This document shows, one piece after another, positions 48,563 to 59,539 of a stretch of 64,000 nt of DNA. The notes beneath the pieces are model-generated. The model worked only from the letters and a program-made list of their open reading frames with translations, did not search any database and had not been told where the DNA came from. Source of the stretch: Aradus depressus (taxonomy: Eukaryota; Arthropoda; Insecta; Hemiptera; Aradidae). Positions within the stretch are counted from its first letter, which is position 1; the number at the start of each line of letters is the position of its first letter. Both the position numbers and the translations under genes were made by a program. Where the stretch lies: contig OY759221.1 in assembly GCA_963662175.1 (NCBI GenBank), positions 18,008,027-18,072,026 of the forward strand, in the 5' to 3' direction.

Positions 48563-50148
48563 TGAAAGGTTTTTATAAGTTTTAAATGAGGTTACTATAG
48601 TTATATTACTTTGAGTATATAAAAAAATTGAATTTAATTTCCACACAAGGGATATGCCATAATGAAAGGTTTTTTATTAAATATATTGACTTGTTGCCTT
48701 TCACAATAAATTAAAAAATGAATAAAATTTTGAATAATAAAAAAAAATTTAAGTTAATTAACTCTATAATTTTAAAAATAAAATAATCTACCATATGGTT
48801 GAGTGAAGCTCTTAAAAAAATGAAAAACATATGTTATAAATAACTCCGTAAAAATTTCAAACTACGTTACTTGCACCAATCCAAAAATCCAAAAGTCTCC
48901 CGGTGTGATTCTGAAAATTAAGATTATTAAATATTGTGTCCCGATAACGATTGGCGCTTATCTCAAAGGTGTTGATTCGCAAGGCCTATGAGTTTTGAAA
49001 TGTGAATTTCATTGAGAGAGATTTTGGGGAATTAAAAAGAAATTAAAACATGGTTATGAATTTACAAAAATTGGAAAAATTTATTTATAATTTGCTGATC
49101 AGCCATTTAAAAAAAAATATAAAGGTTACTCACGTTCATGACGCCATTGAACTAAATTAAAAATTAACATTATTTACATACAAATATTAAACAAAAAAAT
49201 TTACATCCTCCATCAGTTCGCCTCTTTTCAATGTTACTTTACATTCTATTCCACTTTCCACCACTTTTTCAAGAGTTATAACTTTTAAATTAGACACCTC
49301 GGAACACAGGTTTGTCCTATACCAAGACTGGAGGACAACTGCCTTACACCTTCGAAATGGTAGCTTGATATTGTCTTTCCGTCGCTGTTTTGTTTTCTTG
49401 AACTTGATAATTTTCAACTTTACAAAGTTTTTTTGCGTCTTCTTCCTTCGTTTCTTTTTCTTCTTTCTTATTAAATATTCTTTTAATTTTCTGCGGTTTT
49501 GATTTTCAATTGGACTCCTACTTTTTTCAAAAACAGTATTCAAACTTCGGTGAAATACACTTTCGGATCATTCTACAGCCTTGGATTGGATCCGTCCTCT
49601 ATGATTGGATCATTTTTGGAACAGGCTTCCTTTTCAAAATTTTGAGCTGGCTTTTCTTTCTGATGTGGGCAGTTTTTCTCTTATTTTTCTTCTTTAATCT
49701 TTTCTTAATAATTAACTGTCTTTTCCTAAAAATTTTCACAACTTTCTACCGACTCGTTTTTTAATTATTGACCTTTTCTTAATTTTGCTTATATTTTCCT
49801 GAAATTTTCTTCATTCTTCTTCTTTTAGCTGTTTCATTTTGTTTCTGGGTGCTAAATTAATCCCTTCTGAAAATTTAGTTTCCTTTTGAAGTCGGTGGAT
49901 CTTGTAATTATTATTGAAAATGTTGGTTGATAACTGTAAGGTTAGGCCTTCAGCCACCTTTTCTTCCTTTTAAAGTTATTCTTACTTTCTTCTTAAACTT
50001 GTTTTGTTCTTCAGATTTCCATTTTCTTTTCTTCTTTCTTAATTTTCTTTCTTCTTTTACTTTCTTTTCGTCTTCTAAATTCGGTTTAAAATAAATGTAT
50101 AGTGGCTTCTAAATCCGTTGCCTTGGCAACGGGCTTGTTTATATTACA
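48563..50148 (-). repeat. 3' LTR of the LTR element
   Basis: Same length and sequence as 54350-55935 except for one noted A/C difference near 49682. It lies directly after the polypurine tract on the minus strand. Confidence 0.9.
49187..49543 (-). CDS. lysine/arginine-rich open frame within the LTR
   Basis: 118 residues in the element's sense direction, repeated identically at 54974-55330. The N-terminal third is highly basic (IRKKKKKRRKKTQKNFVK); the rest is mixed (WYRTNLCSEVSNLKVITLEK). It may be an LTR-encoded accessory protein, or a chance frame over a purine-rich strand. No family is recognised. Confidence 0.3.
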   Translation of the reverse strand: MNTVFEKSRSPIENQNRRKLKEYLIRKKKKKRRKKTQKNFVKLKIIKFKKTKQRRKDNIKLPFRRCKAVVLQSWYRTNLCSEVSNLKVITLEKVVESGIECKVTLKRGELMEDVNFFV

Positions 50149-51528
50149 TTGCCTTCTTCTATTTTTTCTGGAACGAAAATTGTGTTTCTAGAATCACAAT
50201 TTTTGTTCCAAAGGTTCCCTCTTCATCTGTTTTATCCTGGTCCTTTTTCTGCCTTCATCCACTCCTGTCGTCCTCCAATTGGTCGTCGTGAACCGGCACT
50301 TTTGGGTGTCTCTACGCTCACAAACCACCTCAACAAAAATTCATCTCGCACCTGTCACTTCACTTCATTCCCCACTGTCATTTACAACAAATTTACATTA
50401 AACAAAAAAAAATTCTTTAGACACTAATTATAAACTGAGCTCAGTCCTTTACAATTTGGACGAGCGGAAGACAAATAAAATTGTCTTTTAAATTTCATAT
50501 ATAAAAAAAAATATTGAACATATTATTATCTAAATGCAAATTTTACTGTAATTAATATCCTTTGGACATATGTCCCAAAACAAACCAAATTTATATTTAA
50601 TTATAATATTGCCGCTTCACCACTTAATATCTTTGCTTACTTTCCATCTTTCTTTCTATCTTAATCTCAAAAAAAATTTATATTCTACTTCAAATCATAA
50701 ATAAAAAAAATAATAATTGGGTTGCTTTTCTAAATTCAGTTCCTCATTCCTCATCATCATTTTCTAAATATTTCTTCACATATCTTTGGTTCAATTAAAA
50801 TTCAACTTCCTATGTCAACTTCTCAAGTTCCAAAATTCCCCCCTACAAAGTATAAATATTTCTTATCCCATTATTTCGACGTTACCTAGGCCTTCGCCCA
50901 TTCCCTAACTCCTCCTATAGCTCAAAAAAAAACTTCAACTTCTTAATCTCAAAAAAAAATCCCTAATAACTTCTTATATCATCGTAGATTATTATTCTCA
51001 TATATCGTCGCAGAAAATGTGGATCCTCCCTTCCTTGGGTAGGCTATCTCACAAAAAATATAAATATCTAGCTATCTATTCTCTAATAGCTCTAACTTCC
51101 TCAATAACTTCCTCAAAATCTAAGTTTTCAGTAACGTCTGGTAAGTCTCAAAGAAAAAATTATCCCCATGTATTCTTATTATTTTATTATTAATCATATT
51201 ACATCCCCTTTTATCTCAAACAAAACATATCTAGATGAAACTATTTATAAAATTCTTAATTCTTCCCGCGAATAATCATCATCTTTTCATTCTCTACCCT
51301 TAAAAAAAAATCGTCGACTCCGTATATATTAACTTGCCATCATATCCACCTATCTTTCTTTTCCTACGGTCTTACATTTTTCATTAAATCCTAATTCAAT
51401 TGTTACATATTTAGTTCAAAACACAAAAAAAATTTTATAATATAATTATTTTAAAGTAAACAAATTCCTACATACTATCGCGATCATCCACTCTTAATCC
51501 TTTTATACTAGCATACATTCCTCTAAAC

Positions 51529-52065
51529 CTAAATTAACACATCTACACTATATACAAATAAAATCATAAAAAAATGCAAAATAATACAAAATCCCCTCCT
51601 GTGTATTGTGTAAGTTGAGTAATGTAAAGTGATTTCGTTTCTTAATGTTGTGTTGTCCGTACGGTGTAACAAAAATGTATCAAATAAATCATAAATCCCC
51701 GAAATAATGTATGTTTTATGTGTATTAGCTTTGTCTAAGTGTTCCTGAGATTGGCTGGGTGCGGCTCCCACAGGATCAGCTAAAAATCCTTCTCTGGCCC
51801 CCAGTTGGACCGTTCCTTCCAGATACTGACCCCCAATGCCAAAGAGAGGAGGCAATCTGCACTCCCTCTCTCCGACACCAAGCGACAGCTCTGTCGGGAA
51901 CCAGTCCTGTGACTCGACATACAGGAAGCGCGTCAAGCTTCGGAGAGACCGGGCTAGTTCTCTGTCTACTGTTTCAGGCTGGGCAAGTGCAGACGCCAAA
52001 TACTGCAAGAGACCTAATTGTCTCCGCCTGCTTATTTGCAGGGGATCAATTAGTCTCCGCTTGCT
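51529..52065 (-). CDS. second open frame of the LTR element, possible downstream exon
   Basis: Open from a stop at about 52066 to 51529. The first ~130 residues look coding (QISRRRQLGLLQYLASALAQ; RSLTRFLYVESQDWFPTELS; GGQYLEGTVQLGAREGFLAD), and the segment is GC-richer than its surroundings. The remainder is AT-rich and unlikely. A TCTCTTGCAG acceptor-like site precedes QYLAS. It could be spliced to the coiled-coil ORF, or be captured host sequence. No family is recognised. Confidence 0.35.
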   Translation of the reverse strand, partial: SKRRLIDPLQISRRRQLGLLQYLASALAQPETVDRELARSLRSLTRFLYVESQDWFPTELSLGVGERECRLPPLFGIGGQYLEGTVQLGAREGFLADPVGAAPSQSQEHLDKANTHKTYIISGIYDLFDTFLLHRTDNTTLRNEITLHYSTYTIHRRGFCIILHFFMILFVYSVDVLI

Positions 52066-52608
52066 TATTAGCTACTAAAAACAAAACTAATCTACTTCAT
52101 TTATTCCATCTTGCATTCTCGATTAATTACTACATATAATATTAAATTCAAAAAAAATTCTAATAAAAAATCCTATATATATCTTTAATTACATGAAAAT
52201 CGGATATCCCTATTCAAAAGTACGGTTACCGGTCACTAAATGAACGGTTCACTTTACGAACCAGGTCGATCACCTTCTGTACTAGTTCGGTCTCGTTCAT
52301 CATAAACTAACTAGTTCGGTCATGTTTATAACCTCTCCATGGGATGTTACCTTCTCTCTACCCCTTTGTTTACAAACACCATTTCGAAATAAAATTAACA
52401 TCATGATTACGTTCTATTAACCTAATACAAGCCCTTACCTTAACATATTATAAATTTAACAACAACACTAGTATGTATTCCAAATAAACTTCATTCATAC
52501 AATATTCATTTATTCTTTTATCAATTGCAAATATCATTTATCCGTAGTTTTCTGTCTAAAGTTTTGCTCAGTTCGTCTGTCTGTTATTGTCTATAACTCA
52601 TTCGAGTT

Positions 52609-54042
52609 TCAAAAATAGTTACTTACTGTAAGTTCGGCTGATGCAATTAAATAATTACAGAGCCTTAGAGGAGCCCCTGCTTTCTTCTTAATGCCGCGCC
52701 TTATTATGTCTTCAAATATCTTCCTCCTCCCACTAAATAAAATTTTACGTAGTCTGTCTGTCAGTACTGCGTCATCTTTCTCATTTCCCCTTATTTCATA
52801 AATTTTCACTTCAGTTCTTCTGTATTGTATTCTAAAAATGTCTTCCACCTGGTAACTAGTCTCATGTAAATTCTTTCTTAAATAATTTTTCCATTCATGC
52901 ACAACAGCCATACTATCATATTTTCTTAATTCTACCTTAGTTTGCACTAACTGATATTTCATTTTAATTTCTCCCTTGGAAAGAAATTTTCTTACCGATT
53001 TTACTCTACTTTGGAAAGTCTTTTTAACTGTTAAATCTGTCCTTTCATTTTCTAAACTATTTCTAGAACTAATTTCCGAGACTATTTTGACTTCCTCTAC
53101 TAAAATTTCTAAGTCTGTTCCTTTTTCTATTTCTACAGTTTGAACCTTTCCCATTCTCTTACTGATTTCTTCCTTTAATTTTGACATGTCCCCTTCTATT
53201 TGACTAATTCTTTCTGAATTGGTTTCTATTTTGCTCCCTAATTCTACAACTCCCTTGAATCCTTCCTCCTGAATCCCTTCTACCCAGCTAATCCTTTCAG
53301 AAAGTTCAGCTGTTTGGACGCTGTTGTCCTCCCTAACTCCTAACAACTTTAACTCGAAATTTTGACAGCGTTCCTCCCAATTTTCTTCCGCGGCATCTAT
53401 TTTACGGATTACCTCCTTCACTTGACCTTCCATTTTTTCTTTGAAGTTGCTTATTTTTTGATTAAATTCCCCCTTTAAACTTTCTGCTACCTGATCAACT
53501 TTGTCTTCTAACTCTTGATTTTTTATTTCTAAATTCCCTATTTGATCCTTCAAGCTGTCCACCTGCTTATCTAATCTCACCTCTAAATCTTGAATGTCCC
53601 CTCTCAAATTAGTCATATCCCCTCGTAAATTTGTCTCTATGTTTCTTAATTTGTCCCCCATTTCCCTTTTTAAATTTGTCTCTAAATTTTGAGATTGGTC
53701 CCTCATATCCCCTTTTAAATTTTCTATATTTTGAGACTGCTCTTTCCTTAAATTTGTCATATCATTTTTTTGTTCCGCCATACTCTGATTGAGATTTGCT
53801 AATTGCTGGGTCATTAATTCCATGAATCTATCCATCTTGTCTGGTTTCTCTTCTATTTTCTCTGTTATCTCTATCTCTATCTCTTTTTCCTCCTCAACAG
53901 TCGCAACTATGTCTTTATCTACCCCCTCCATTTCTCCCTCAAAACTATCTGTATCAGCTCGCGAATCATCCGATCCTACTGTGCTATTTTGTTCGGCCTC
54001 TACTTCCAACATTCTCTTACTCTCGCCTCTCGTGGTTGGCAT
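52609..54042 (-). CDS. coiled-coil protein of the LTR element (Gag-like position)
   Basis: 477 residues starting MPTTRGESKRMLEVEAEQ about 310 bases after the 5' LTR, the place of gag. Residues 20-75 are acidic (many E/D). About 75-300 form a long heptad-rich coiled coil with NLRGDMTNLRGDIQDLE-type repeats. The C-terminal 130 residues are basic and globular-looking (WKNYLRKNLHETSYQVEDIF; RKILFSGRRKIFEDIIRR). There is no CCHC zinc knuckle and no obvious capsid major-homology region. Near the end a strong splice-donor match (ACA|GTAAGT, at 52626/52627) would remove the last five codons, so the true C terminus may be encoded by a later exon. The architecture fits a self-assembling structural protein, but this is inference. 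Confidence 0.7.
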   Translation of the reverse strand: MPTTRGESKRMLEVEAEQNSTVGSDDSRADTDSFEGEMEGVDKDIVATVEEEKEIEIEITEKIEEKPDKMDRFMELMTQQLANLNQSMAEQKNDMTNLRKEQSQNIENLKGDMRDQSQNLETNLKREMGDKLRNIETNLRGDMTNLRGDIQDLEVRLDKQVDSLKDQIGNLEIKNQELEDKVDQVAESLKGEFNQKISNFKEKMEGQVKEVIRKIDAAEENWEERCQNFELKLLGVREDNSVQTAELSERISWVEGIQEEGFKGVVELGSKIETNSERISQIEGDMSKLKEEISKRMGKVQTVEIEKGTDLEILVEEVKIVSEISSRNSLENERTDLTVKKTFQSRVKSVRKFLSKGEIKMKYQLVQTKVELRKYDSMAVVHEWKNYLRKNLHETSYQVEDIFRIQYRRTEVKIYEIRGNEKDDAVLTDRLRKILFSGRRKIFEDIIRRGIKKKAGAPLRLCNYLIASAELTVSNYF

Positions 54043-54349
54043 TTTAATAATTAAATATAACTCAAAAAAAAATTATTATTAAAAAAAAATATTGCAGCGG
54101 CAAAAAAAAATTAGGTTCAATATTATTATTTATATGTAATAAAAATTCATATAATATATTCCCCACTCTCCCAACGAAACTCATATCTCCCCATGGCCTT
54201 ATTCTTCCTGATTTTAAATAAATGCATCTTTTAGGCATATTTACTCTTTATTAAAAAAATATTTCGGTGACTCTATGCGAGTTATTTATTGGTCAAAGAA
54301 TGCAAAAATAAAAAAAACAAGAAATTATCCTCACAAGGAGATGCCATAA

Positions 54350-55935
54350 TGAAAGGTTTTTATAAGTTTTAAATGAGGTTACTATAGTTATATTACTTTG
54401 AGTATATAAAAAAATTGAATTTAATTTCCACACAAGGGATATGCCATAATGAAAGGTTTTTTATTAAATATATTGACTTGTTGCCTTTCACAATAAATTA
54501 AAAAATGAATAAAATTTTGAATAATAAAAAAAAATTTAAGTTAATTAACTCTATAATTTTAAAAATAAAATAATCTACCATATGGTTGAGTGAAGCTCTT
54601 AAAAAAATGAAAAACATATGTTATAAATAACTCCGTAAAAATTTCAAACTACGTTACTTGCACCAATCCAAAAATCCAAAAGTCTCCCGGTGTGATTCTG
54701 AAAATTAAGATTATTAAATATTGTGTCCCGATAACGATTGGCGCTTATCTCAAAGGTGTTGATTCGCAAGGCCTATGAGTTTTGAAATGTGAATTTCATT
54801 GAGAGAGATTTTGGGGAATTAAAAAGAAATTAAAACATGGTTATGAATTTACAAAAATTGGAAAAATTTATTTATAATTTGCTGATCAGCCATTTAAAAA
54901 AAAATATAAAGGTTACTCACGTTCATGACGCCATTGAACTAAATTAAAAATTAACATTATTTACATACAAATATTAAACAAAAAAATTTACATCCTCCAT
55001 CAGTTCGCCTCTTTTCAATGTTACTTTACATTCTATTCCACTTTCCACCACTTTTTCAAGAGTTATAACTTTTAAATTAGACACCTCGGAACACAGGTTT
55101 GTCCTATACCAAGACTGGAGGACAACTGCCTTACACCTTCGAAATGGTAGCTTGATATTGTCTTTCCGTCGCTGTTTTGTTTTCTTGAACTTGATAATTT
55201 TCAACTTTACAAAGTTTTTTTGCGTCTTCTTCCTTCGTTTCTTTTTCTTCTTTCTTATTAAATATTCTTTTAATTTTCTGCGGTTTTGATTTTCAATTGG
55301 ACTCCTACTTTTTTCAAAAACAGTATTCAAACTTCGGTGAAATACACTTTCGGATCATTCTACAGCCTTGGATTGGATCCGTCCTCTATGATTGGATCAT
55401 TTTTGGAACAGGCTTCCTTTTCAAAATTTTGAGCTGGCTTTTCTTTCTGATGTGGGCAGTTTTTCTCTTCTTTTTCTTCTTTAATCTTTTCTTAATAATT
55501 AACTGTCTTTTCCTAAAAATTTTCACAACTTTCTACCGACTCGTTTTTTAATTATTGACCTTTTCTTAATTTTGCTTATATTTTCCTGAAATTTTCTTCA
55601 TTCTTCTTCTTTTAGCTGTTTCATTTTGTTTCTGGGTGCTAAATTAATCCCTTCTGAAAATTTAGTTTCCTTTTGAAGTCGGTGGATCTTGTAATTATTA
55701 TTGAAAATGTTGGTTGATAACTGTAAGGTTAGGCCTTCAGCCACCTTTTCTTCCTTTTAAAGTTATTCTTACTTTCTTCTTAAACTTGTTTTGTTCTTCA
55801 GATTTCCATTTTCTTTTCTTCTTTCTTAATTTTCTTTCTTCTTTTACTTTCTTTTCGTCTTCTAAATTCGGTTTAAAATAAATGTATAGTGGCTTCTAAA
55901 TCCGTTGCCTTGGCAACGGGCTTGTTTATATTACA
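54350..55935 (-). repeat. 5' LTR of the LTR element
   Basis: Upstream LTR by the minus-strand sense of the element. It should hold the promoter. It contains the same lysine-rich frame as the other LTR (54974-55330) and a CT-rich block on the plus strand. Confidence 0.9.
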
Positions 55936-57092
55936 ATATATAAAAATATATATTTATTTTAATAAGCACTTACTATTTCAATTTGTTTTTTTATTATTAA
56001 GCTTTCAATTTGAGACAAAATTGTACAATGTGTTCCTTCAATTCTTTACTGTAAAGGAGGAAGGAAGGGACAGGAAAAACCATTGTAGGGTCTGGTACAT
56101 TTCGGAATGTAAACATATTGAACTTCCATTTAGTATTTGTTAAGTCGTCGCTGAAGATGGTAGCAATACAAAAAATGCTCACATACATTATATGCATTTT
56201 GTGAAATGGACAATATTTAAAAAAATATATGTTTTCATTATATTTTATTAAATGTTTCGTAATATCTCTGCAGAAAATGTTAAGTATTATGATTGTGCTC
56301 TTTCCTGAAATCTGTGGATATTTGTTCATTTATAAAACCATCCAATTAGAACCAATTAAAAGTTTATATTTCACTGAAAGTTAGTCATTTACAGTCAAAT
56401 ATAATATAATTATCGACATTAACACGATACGAACTTTAAATTACTTTTCCTATAAATAACCAACAAATCCTTCGTAATACGTTCACATAACTGGATTCAA
56501 TATTTTTCTGTATTAAAAAATAACAACTTTAGCAAACGCACCGGTGATACATGTGCTTTTTTTTTTTTTTTTTTACAAAAGTAGGTAGTGAAACAGCGGA
56601 AAACATAGTGTTCATCTTCAGTTATGCAGAAAATTAGAGGCATTTCGTCGGAATGGTAATGTCTCATGTGTTACAAAACTGTTACAAGGAGACAAAATCG
56701 TAGGAAGGAAGTAACAGTTTTCTAAGTACTGAAATATGGCACTTTATTTTCTTGTCTGTAATATTCTTCACGAATCCTTGTGAAGAAATGAATAGAATGG
56801 CTCTAATAACATGATGACATGTTGAAATGTGGCCATAACTAGTAATATATTAAGATAAATATGTATTATTGTCATTATATTTACATGTTATTTGAAAGGA
56901 GAAAAACATATACCTGTTTAAGAGCAGACTTTGATTGGAAAAGTGGTTGTAATCACAATTATCACGGCCTTTCGGTCTCCCAAATATTTTTATTGTTTAC
57001 AAGTTTCTTCACGATCCAGTATCTATAGTATCTAATTCTTACTGTACCGTTTTACAATATATCGTTTTGTCAAAATACAATATATTAGATCA

Positions 57093-57377
57093 GGTTAGGT
57101 TTTATGACTCATACCCGGGCTTTAACTACGAGGTCATATCGCCTACTACCAGAGCGCGATTTGCCTAAATTTTTATTCATCTAGGGCAGGGGTCTTTAAC
57201 GAGTACCTGACATCGTACAGGGTCGGGGACCATTGCTTAACTTCACATCCGAAGGACGGCGTGCTTAAATTTATTTTACCTCCCAGATAAAATAAACTAA
57301 GGGCCTCGGTCGGGTTTTGAACCCACGATCTTGAGCTCAGATGACAAGCATGCATACCACTGAGCTACTGGCGCCCT
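57093..57377 (-). mobile_element. SINE family A copy with internal deletion
   Basis: It runs from GGTTAGGTTTTATGACTCAT to CTGAGCTACTGGCGCCC. It lacks the segment between AGAGCGC and GCCTAAATTTTTATTC. Box B is altered (GGGTTTTGAACCC). Confidence 0.9.
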
Positions 57378-57483
57378 CTACAATATATTATATTTTTGAC
57401 TTCTGAATTTTAATATCGTTTCTTGACTTGCTTTGTATCACCCTGGTGACCATTTTCAATGGTGTTGTTACCTAATTATTTAC

Positions 57484-57618
57484 GACATCCATGGCCCCGG
57501 AAGGGAGTTCTATCTACGAAATAAAACTCACTCCCGGACGGGATTCGAACTCGCAAACCAAGGTGAGACTATGCGACCAAAGCCCTACGCTCTAGCCCGC
57601 ACAGCCACCATGGCTCCC
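57484..57618 (-). mobile_element. SINE family B, copy 2
   Basis: Near-identical to 38945-39080, with box B as GAGTTCGAATCCC on the minus strand and the same ATCCATGGCCCCGG end. The flanks just outside (TAATTATTT) are also similar, so the unit may be slightly longer. Confidence 0.85.
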
Positions 57619-57733
57619 TGGTTAAAGAGTTTTGCAAGGCCTAAAAATGAAATGTGAGACACTTTTAAGTTATCACTCTTTGGATAACCTTGTATTATGG
57701 TAAATTAATTGACAAAATATAAGTTATTTAGTT

Positions 57734-57986
57734 ATTGTGACTCATGCCTGGGCTTTTAATTTCGAAGTCCTAAATTTTGTCATCCTAAATTTTTATTCAC
57801 CAAGGGTAGGGGGTCTTTAACGAGCACCTGCCATCGGACCATCGCATAATATGCCAACAGAAGGAACGCATGCTGAAGTTTTCTTTACTTTCCGAATAAA
57901 ATAAATTAAAGGCCTCGGTCGAGTATCGAATCAGCGATCTTGAGTTTAATAAGCAAGCATGCATACCACTGAGCTATCGGCGCCCT
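57734..57986 (-). mobile_element. SINE family A, diverged and shortened copy
   Basis: GTGACTCATGCCTGGGCTTT to ACTGAGCTATCGGCGCCC, with a deletion in the distal part and a degraded box B. Confidence 0.87.
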
Positions 57987-58784
57987 CAAAATATAATATT
58001 TTTGTACTGAACTACACTTGAGTATGCCAGTATGACATCCAATCGAAAAATAATGGGAAGACAGAAAAGCTACCGGACAGAATGGAAAGTATTTAAAAAA
58101 AAAAAAACGAATACCTCTAATAATAAAAACGAGATCGATTTAACAGAGTAAAAAATTTAGTTATACAATTATTTTTATTTTATTTCTATAATAATATAGG
58201 TAATAATAAATATATAATAATTATTTATTTATTTATTTTTATATTTTTCTTGGTCTTCCTATTCATAGCAGTAATGAAGAAAACAAATTCGTGAAGGGCA
58301 ATGACCATCAGGTACGTTAGCAGAGAGTTAAGGTAAATATATGCAGAAAAATGATAAATAAAGCCAGGTAGTCTTTGTTGACGTATCCATTAGTCCATGT
58401 TTGTTAACAAACGTTTCTTCATATTCGACTAGTATTTATATGGAGCATTCTTGTCTTCCAGTTGTCCAATGACTTTTATTTATTCACTGTGAAGATTTTT
58501 TCCATAACTTTGGATACATTAGACGTAACTATTTTTACGATTTTCTATTTCTCCGTTCCAATGAGGTAAAGAGGAAATGATAAAACCATTTCTTCTCTGA
58601 AGAAACTCACCATACGTAAAAAAACAGAACACTTGGCAACAATCCAAAACTGTACAGACACGTGATGTTTATAGAAGGAATACGTTCATTATGTTCACAA
58701 CACCACACACATTATCAGATAAACAACCAAGAAGATTGATCAGGACTTGGAACCTCAACGTATTTATTATATTATTTGTTTTTG

Positions 58785-58835
58785 GGACTCATGCCCGGAC
58801 TTTAACTACGAAATAATATAGCCTATAAGCAGTGC
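58785..58835 (-). mobile_element. SINE family A, terminal fragment
   Basis: GACTCATGCCCGGACTTTAA followed by CTACGAAATAATATAGCC. Confidence 0.75.
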
Positions 58836-58978
58836 CGGATTAATAAATAGGCAATGTAGGCAGTTGCCTATTGGCCCCGCGCCTCTGGGAGGCCCCATAA
58901 TCCGAAACAAAATAATATTTATTTAATATTGAAAAAAAATTGAAACCTAGTTTTTCTATTCTTAAATGTTATTATATT

Positions 58979-59321
58979 AGGTTAGGTTTTATGACTCATG
59001 CCCGGGCTTTAACTACGAGGTCATATCGCCTACTACCAGAGCGCTCTTTCGTCACTTTGGTGGACATGATCCCGACTCTACTGTGGGAGTCATAAATTGT
59101 CTCTACCCTAAATTTTTATTCACCTAGGGCAGGCCTTTTTAACGAGTACCTGACATCGTACAGGCTCGGGACCATCACTTAACGTCCCATCCGAAGGATG
59201 GCATGCTGTCAAGTTTCTTATACTTCCTAGATAAAATAAACTAAGGGCCTCGGCCGGGTTTCGAACCCACGTTCTTGAGCTCAGAAGGCAAGCATGCATA
59301 CCACTGAGCTACCGGCGCCCC
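58979..59321 (-). mobile_element. SINE family A, full-length copy
   Basis: AGGTTAGGTTTTATGACTCA to TGAGCTACCGGCGCCCC, with intact B box (GGGTTTCGAACCC) and A box. Confidence 0.93.
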
Positions 59322-59539
59322 TTGTATTTATTTGTATTGAACACAGTATGGGCATTGTGAAATATTAATCTATAAATAACTGATTTATTGTTTATCCTAT
59401 CCTTTATCTTAAGGTTTCTCAGTAATACAAAATATAATAATGTTAATTTAAAATGTTAAAAATCCCAGACACAAAAAATGAAACTTTAAAAGAGGGGGGG
59501 GGGGGGGGGGGGGGCTTGAAGGGCTTAGGGGGGAGGGGC

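Larger units (their letters stand above)
48563..55935 (-). mobile_element. complete non-autonomous LTR retroelement
   Basis: Two direct repeats of 1,586 bp (48563-50148 and 54350-55935) begin TGAAAGG and end TATTACA, the TG...CA form of LTRs. ATAT flanks both outer ends (48559-48562, 55936-55939) as a 4-bp target duplication. Sense is minus: a purine tract (AGAAAAAATAGAAGAAGG) abuts the left LTR as a 3' polypurine tract, and just inside the right LTR the minus strand reads TTATGGCATCTCCTTGTG, a possible primer-binding site starting TGG. The 4.2-kb interior encodes one coiled-coil protein and no recognisable protease, RT or integrase. By eye only one mismatch separates the LTRs, so the insertion is recent. 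Confidence 0.92.
48464..56180. mobile_element. foldback element split by the LTR element
   Basis: The left arm 48464-48510 (GAGTACTTTCGGAATTGCTA ... CGACTTAACAAAT) is the inverse of the right arm 56134-56180 (ATTTGTTAAGTCG ... GCTGAAGATGGTAGCAAT). The arms match the inner hairpin at 7548-7672. The 7.4-kb LTR element was inserted between them. Confidence 0.65.

Noticed and set aside
49510..49764. Plus-strand frame rich in Phe/Leu in both LTRs
   Set aside because: It is antisense to the element and arises from the CT-rich strand; its residues are low-complexity.
4226..59321. CRISPR-like interpretation of the many repeated blocks
   Set aside because: Repeats are dispersed, hundreds of bases long, in both orientations and without regular spacers; the DNA is eukaryotic.
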